A stretch of 64,000 bases of DNA. Origin: Nematostella vectensis (lineage: Eukaryota > Cnidaria > Anthozoa > Actiniaria > Edwardsiidae). Shown here piece by piece: positions 61,850 to 64,000 of this stretch. The number at the start of each line of letters is the position of its first letter. Position 1 is the stretch's first letter. The DNA lies in the NCBI RefSeq assembly GCF_932526225.1, contig NC_064044.1, forward strand, positions 14,633,453-14,697,452, written 5' to 3'. Position numbers and translations under genes: made by a program. The notes beneath the pieces were generated by a model, which saw nothing but the letters and a program-made list of their open reading frames with translations, did not search any database and was not told where the DNA came from.

Positions 61850-64000
61850 CGCTCATGTCTAACTTGTGTGTTTGTAGCGGTGGCTTCACCCATGTCTTAC
61901 TTGTGTGTTTGTAGCGGTGGCTTCACCCATGTCTAACTTGTGTGTTTGTAGCGGTGGCTTCACCCATGTCTTACTTGTGTGTTTGTAGCGGTGGCTTCGC
62001 TCATGTCTAACTTGTGTGTTTGTAGTTGTGGCTTCACCCATGTCTAACTTGTGTGTTTGTAGCGGTGGCTTCACCCATGTCTAACTTGTGTGTTTGTAGC
62101 GGTGGCTTCACCCATGTCTTACTTGTGTGTTTGTAGTTGTGGCCTTACTCATATCTAACTTGTGTGTTTGTAGCGGTGGCTTCACTCATGTCTAACTTGT
62201 GTGTTTGTAGTTGTGGCTTCACCCATGTCTAACTTGTGTGTTTGTAGCGGTGGCTTCACCCATGTCTAACTTGTGTGTTTGTAGCGGTGGCTTCACCCAT
62301 GTCTTACTTGTGTGTTTGTAGCGGTGGCTTCGCTCATGTCTAACTTGTGTGTTTGTAGTTGTGGCTTCACCCATGTCTAACTTGTGTGTTTGTAGCGGTG
62401 GCTTCACCCATGTCTAACTTGTGTGTTTGTAGCGGTGGCTTCACCCATGTCTTACTTGTGTGTTTGTAGTTGTGGCCTTACTCATATCTAACTTGTGTGT
62501 TTGTAGCGGTGGCTTCACCCATGTCTAACTTGTGTGTTTGTAGCGGTGGCTTCACCCATGTCTTACTTGTGTGTTTGTAGTTGTGGCTTCACTCATGTCT
62601 AACTTGTGTGTTTGTAGCGGTGGCTTCACCCATGTCTTACTTGTGTGTTTGTAGTTGTGGCTTCACCCATGTCTAACTTGTGTGTTTGTAGCGGTGGCTT
62701 CACCCATGTCTAACTTGTGTGTTTGTAACGGTGGCTTCACTCATGTCTAACTTGTGTGTTTGTAGCGGTGGCTTCACTCATGTCTAACTTGTGTGTTTGT
62801 AGCGGTGGCTTCACTCATGTCTAACTTGTGTGTTTGTAGCGGTGGCTTAACCCATGTCTAACTTGTGTGTTTGTAGCGGTGGCTTCACCCATGTCTTACT
62901 TGTGTGTTTGTAGCGGTGGCTTCACTCATGTCTAACTTGTGTGTTTGTAGCGGTGGCTTCACCCATATCTTACTTGTGTGTTTGTAGCGGTGGCTTCACC
63001 CATATCTTACTTGTGTGTTTGTAGCGGTGGCTTCACCCATGTCTAACTTGTGTGTTTGTAGCGGTGGCTTCACCCATGTCTAACTTGTGTGTTTGTAGCG
63101 GTGGCCTCACCCATATCTTACTTGTGTGTTTGTAGCGGTGGCTTCACCCATATCTTACTTGTGTGTTTGTAGCGGTGGCTTCACCCATGTCTAACTTGTG
63201 TGTTTGTAGCGGTGGCTTCACTCATGTCTAAATTGTGTGTTTGTAGCGGTGGCTTCACCCATATCTTACTTGTGTGTTTGTAGCGGTGGCTTCACCCATG
63301 TCTAACTTGTGTGTTTGTAGCGGTGGCTTCACCCATGTCTAACTTGTGTGTTTGTAACGGTGGCTTCACTCATGTCTAACTTGTGTGTTTGTAGCGGTGG
63401 CTTCACCCATATCTTACTTGTGTGTTTGTAGCGGTGGCTTCACCCATGTCTAACTTGTGTGTTTGTAGCGGTGGCTTCGCTCATGTCTAACTTGTGTGTT
63501 TGTAGCGGTGGCTTCACTCATGTCTAACTTGTGTGTTTGTAGTTGTGGCTTCACCCATGTCTAACTTGTGTGTTTGTAGCGGTGGCTTCACCCATGTCTA
63601 ACTTGTGTGTTTGTAGCGGTGGCTTCACCCATGTCTTACTTGTGTGTTTGTAGTTGTGGCCTTACTCATATCTAACTTGTGTGTTTGTAGCGGTGGCTTC
63701 ACCCATGTCTAACTTGTGTGTTTGTAGCGGTGGCTTCACCCATGTCTTACTTGTGTGTTTGTAGCGGTGGCTTCACCCATGTCTAACTTGTGTGTTTGTA
63801 ACGGTGGCTTCACTCATGTCTAACTTGTGTGTTTGTAGCGGTGGCTTCACCCATATCTTACTTGTGTGTTTGTAGCGGTGGCTTCACCCATGTCTAACTT
63901 GTGTGTTTGTAGCGGTGGCTTCACCCATGTCTTACTTGTGTGTTTGTAGTTGTGGCCTTACTCATATCTAACTTGTGTGTTTGTAGCGGTGGCTTCACCC
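61850..64000 (+). repeat. 37-bp minisatellite of a complete PRPF6 3' splice site, about 58 copies, runs off window
   Basis: The unit is CATGTCTAACTTGTGTGTTT plus GTAG|CGGTGGCTTCACC. It holds a branch-point-like CTAAC about 15-17 nt before TTTGTAG, then CGGTGGCTTC, which completes the split codon of the exon ending 61769 (AGA G|CG GTG GCT TCA, R-A-V-A-S) as PRPF6 requires. Larger blocks are duplicated too: 61886-62074 recurs at 62219-62407 (333 bp, nine units). Confidence 0.97.

Overview
The window is intron-rich animal nuclear DNA. It holds conserved single-copy eukaryotic genes with GT-AG introns and human-like domain content, plus many small inverted-repeat elements and very long minisatellites. 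The style resembles an early-branching metazoan, perhaps an anthozoan cnidarian; that placement is inference and no marker in the window proves it.

Layout. (1) 342-23577, + strand: the 3' three quarters of EXOC3/Sec6, an exocyst subunit; 21 exons read through in frame to the stop. A broken rhodopsin-class GPCR lies antisense inside its largest intron (12456-13395). (2) 25686-43417, + strand: a complete 12-exon RBBP8/CtIP gene (Sae2/Ctp1 family, DNA end resection), 723 aa. (3) 50092-44993, - strand: a 6-exon gene for a basic, low-complexity protein of 559 aa whose N-terminus resembles TPX2; it converges on CtIP. (4) 50569 to the window end, + strand: the first 15 exons of PRPF6 (U4/U6.U5 tri-snRNP), diverging from gene 3 across a 476-bp shared promoter region.

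More than a third of the window is tandem repeat, almost all intronic. The main observation is that many arrays are not random intronic satellites: their unit is a copy of the neighbouring splice junction. Three arrays repeat the last exon bases plus the 5' splice site (17.26 kb and 18.71 kb in EXOC3, 31.75 kb in CtIP). Two repeat a whole 3' splice site of branch-point-like CTAAC, tract, AG and first exon bases (57.58 kb and 61.86 kb in PRPF6). One more repeats a decayed 3' splice site (14.56 kb), and one starts exactly at a donor and repeats CAG|GTATAC every 24 bp (2.47 kb). The result is tens to hundreds of decoy splice sites beside single constitutive exons in three unrelated genes.

Exon boundaries were placed by hand from conserved protein sequence, GT/AG sites and codon phase. 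All four coding chains keep frame across every junction. Family names come from recognised protein motifs, not from a database search.
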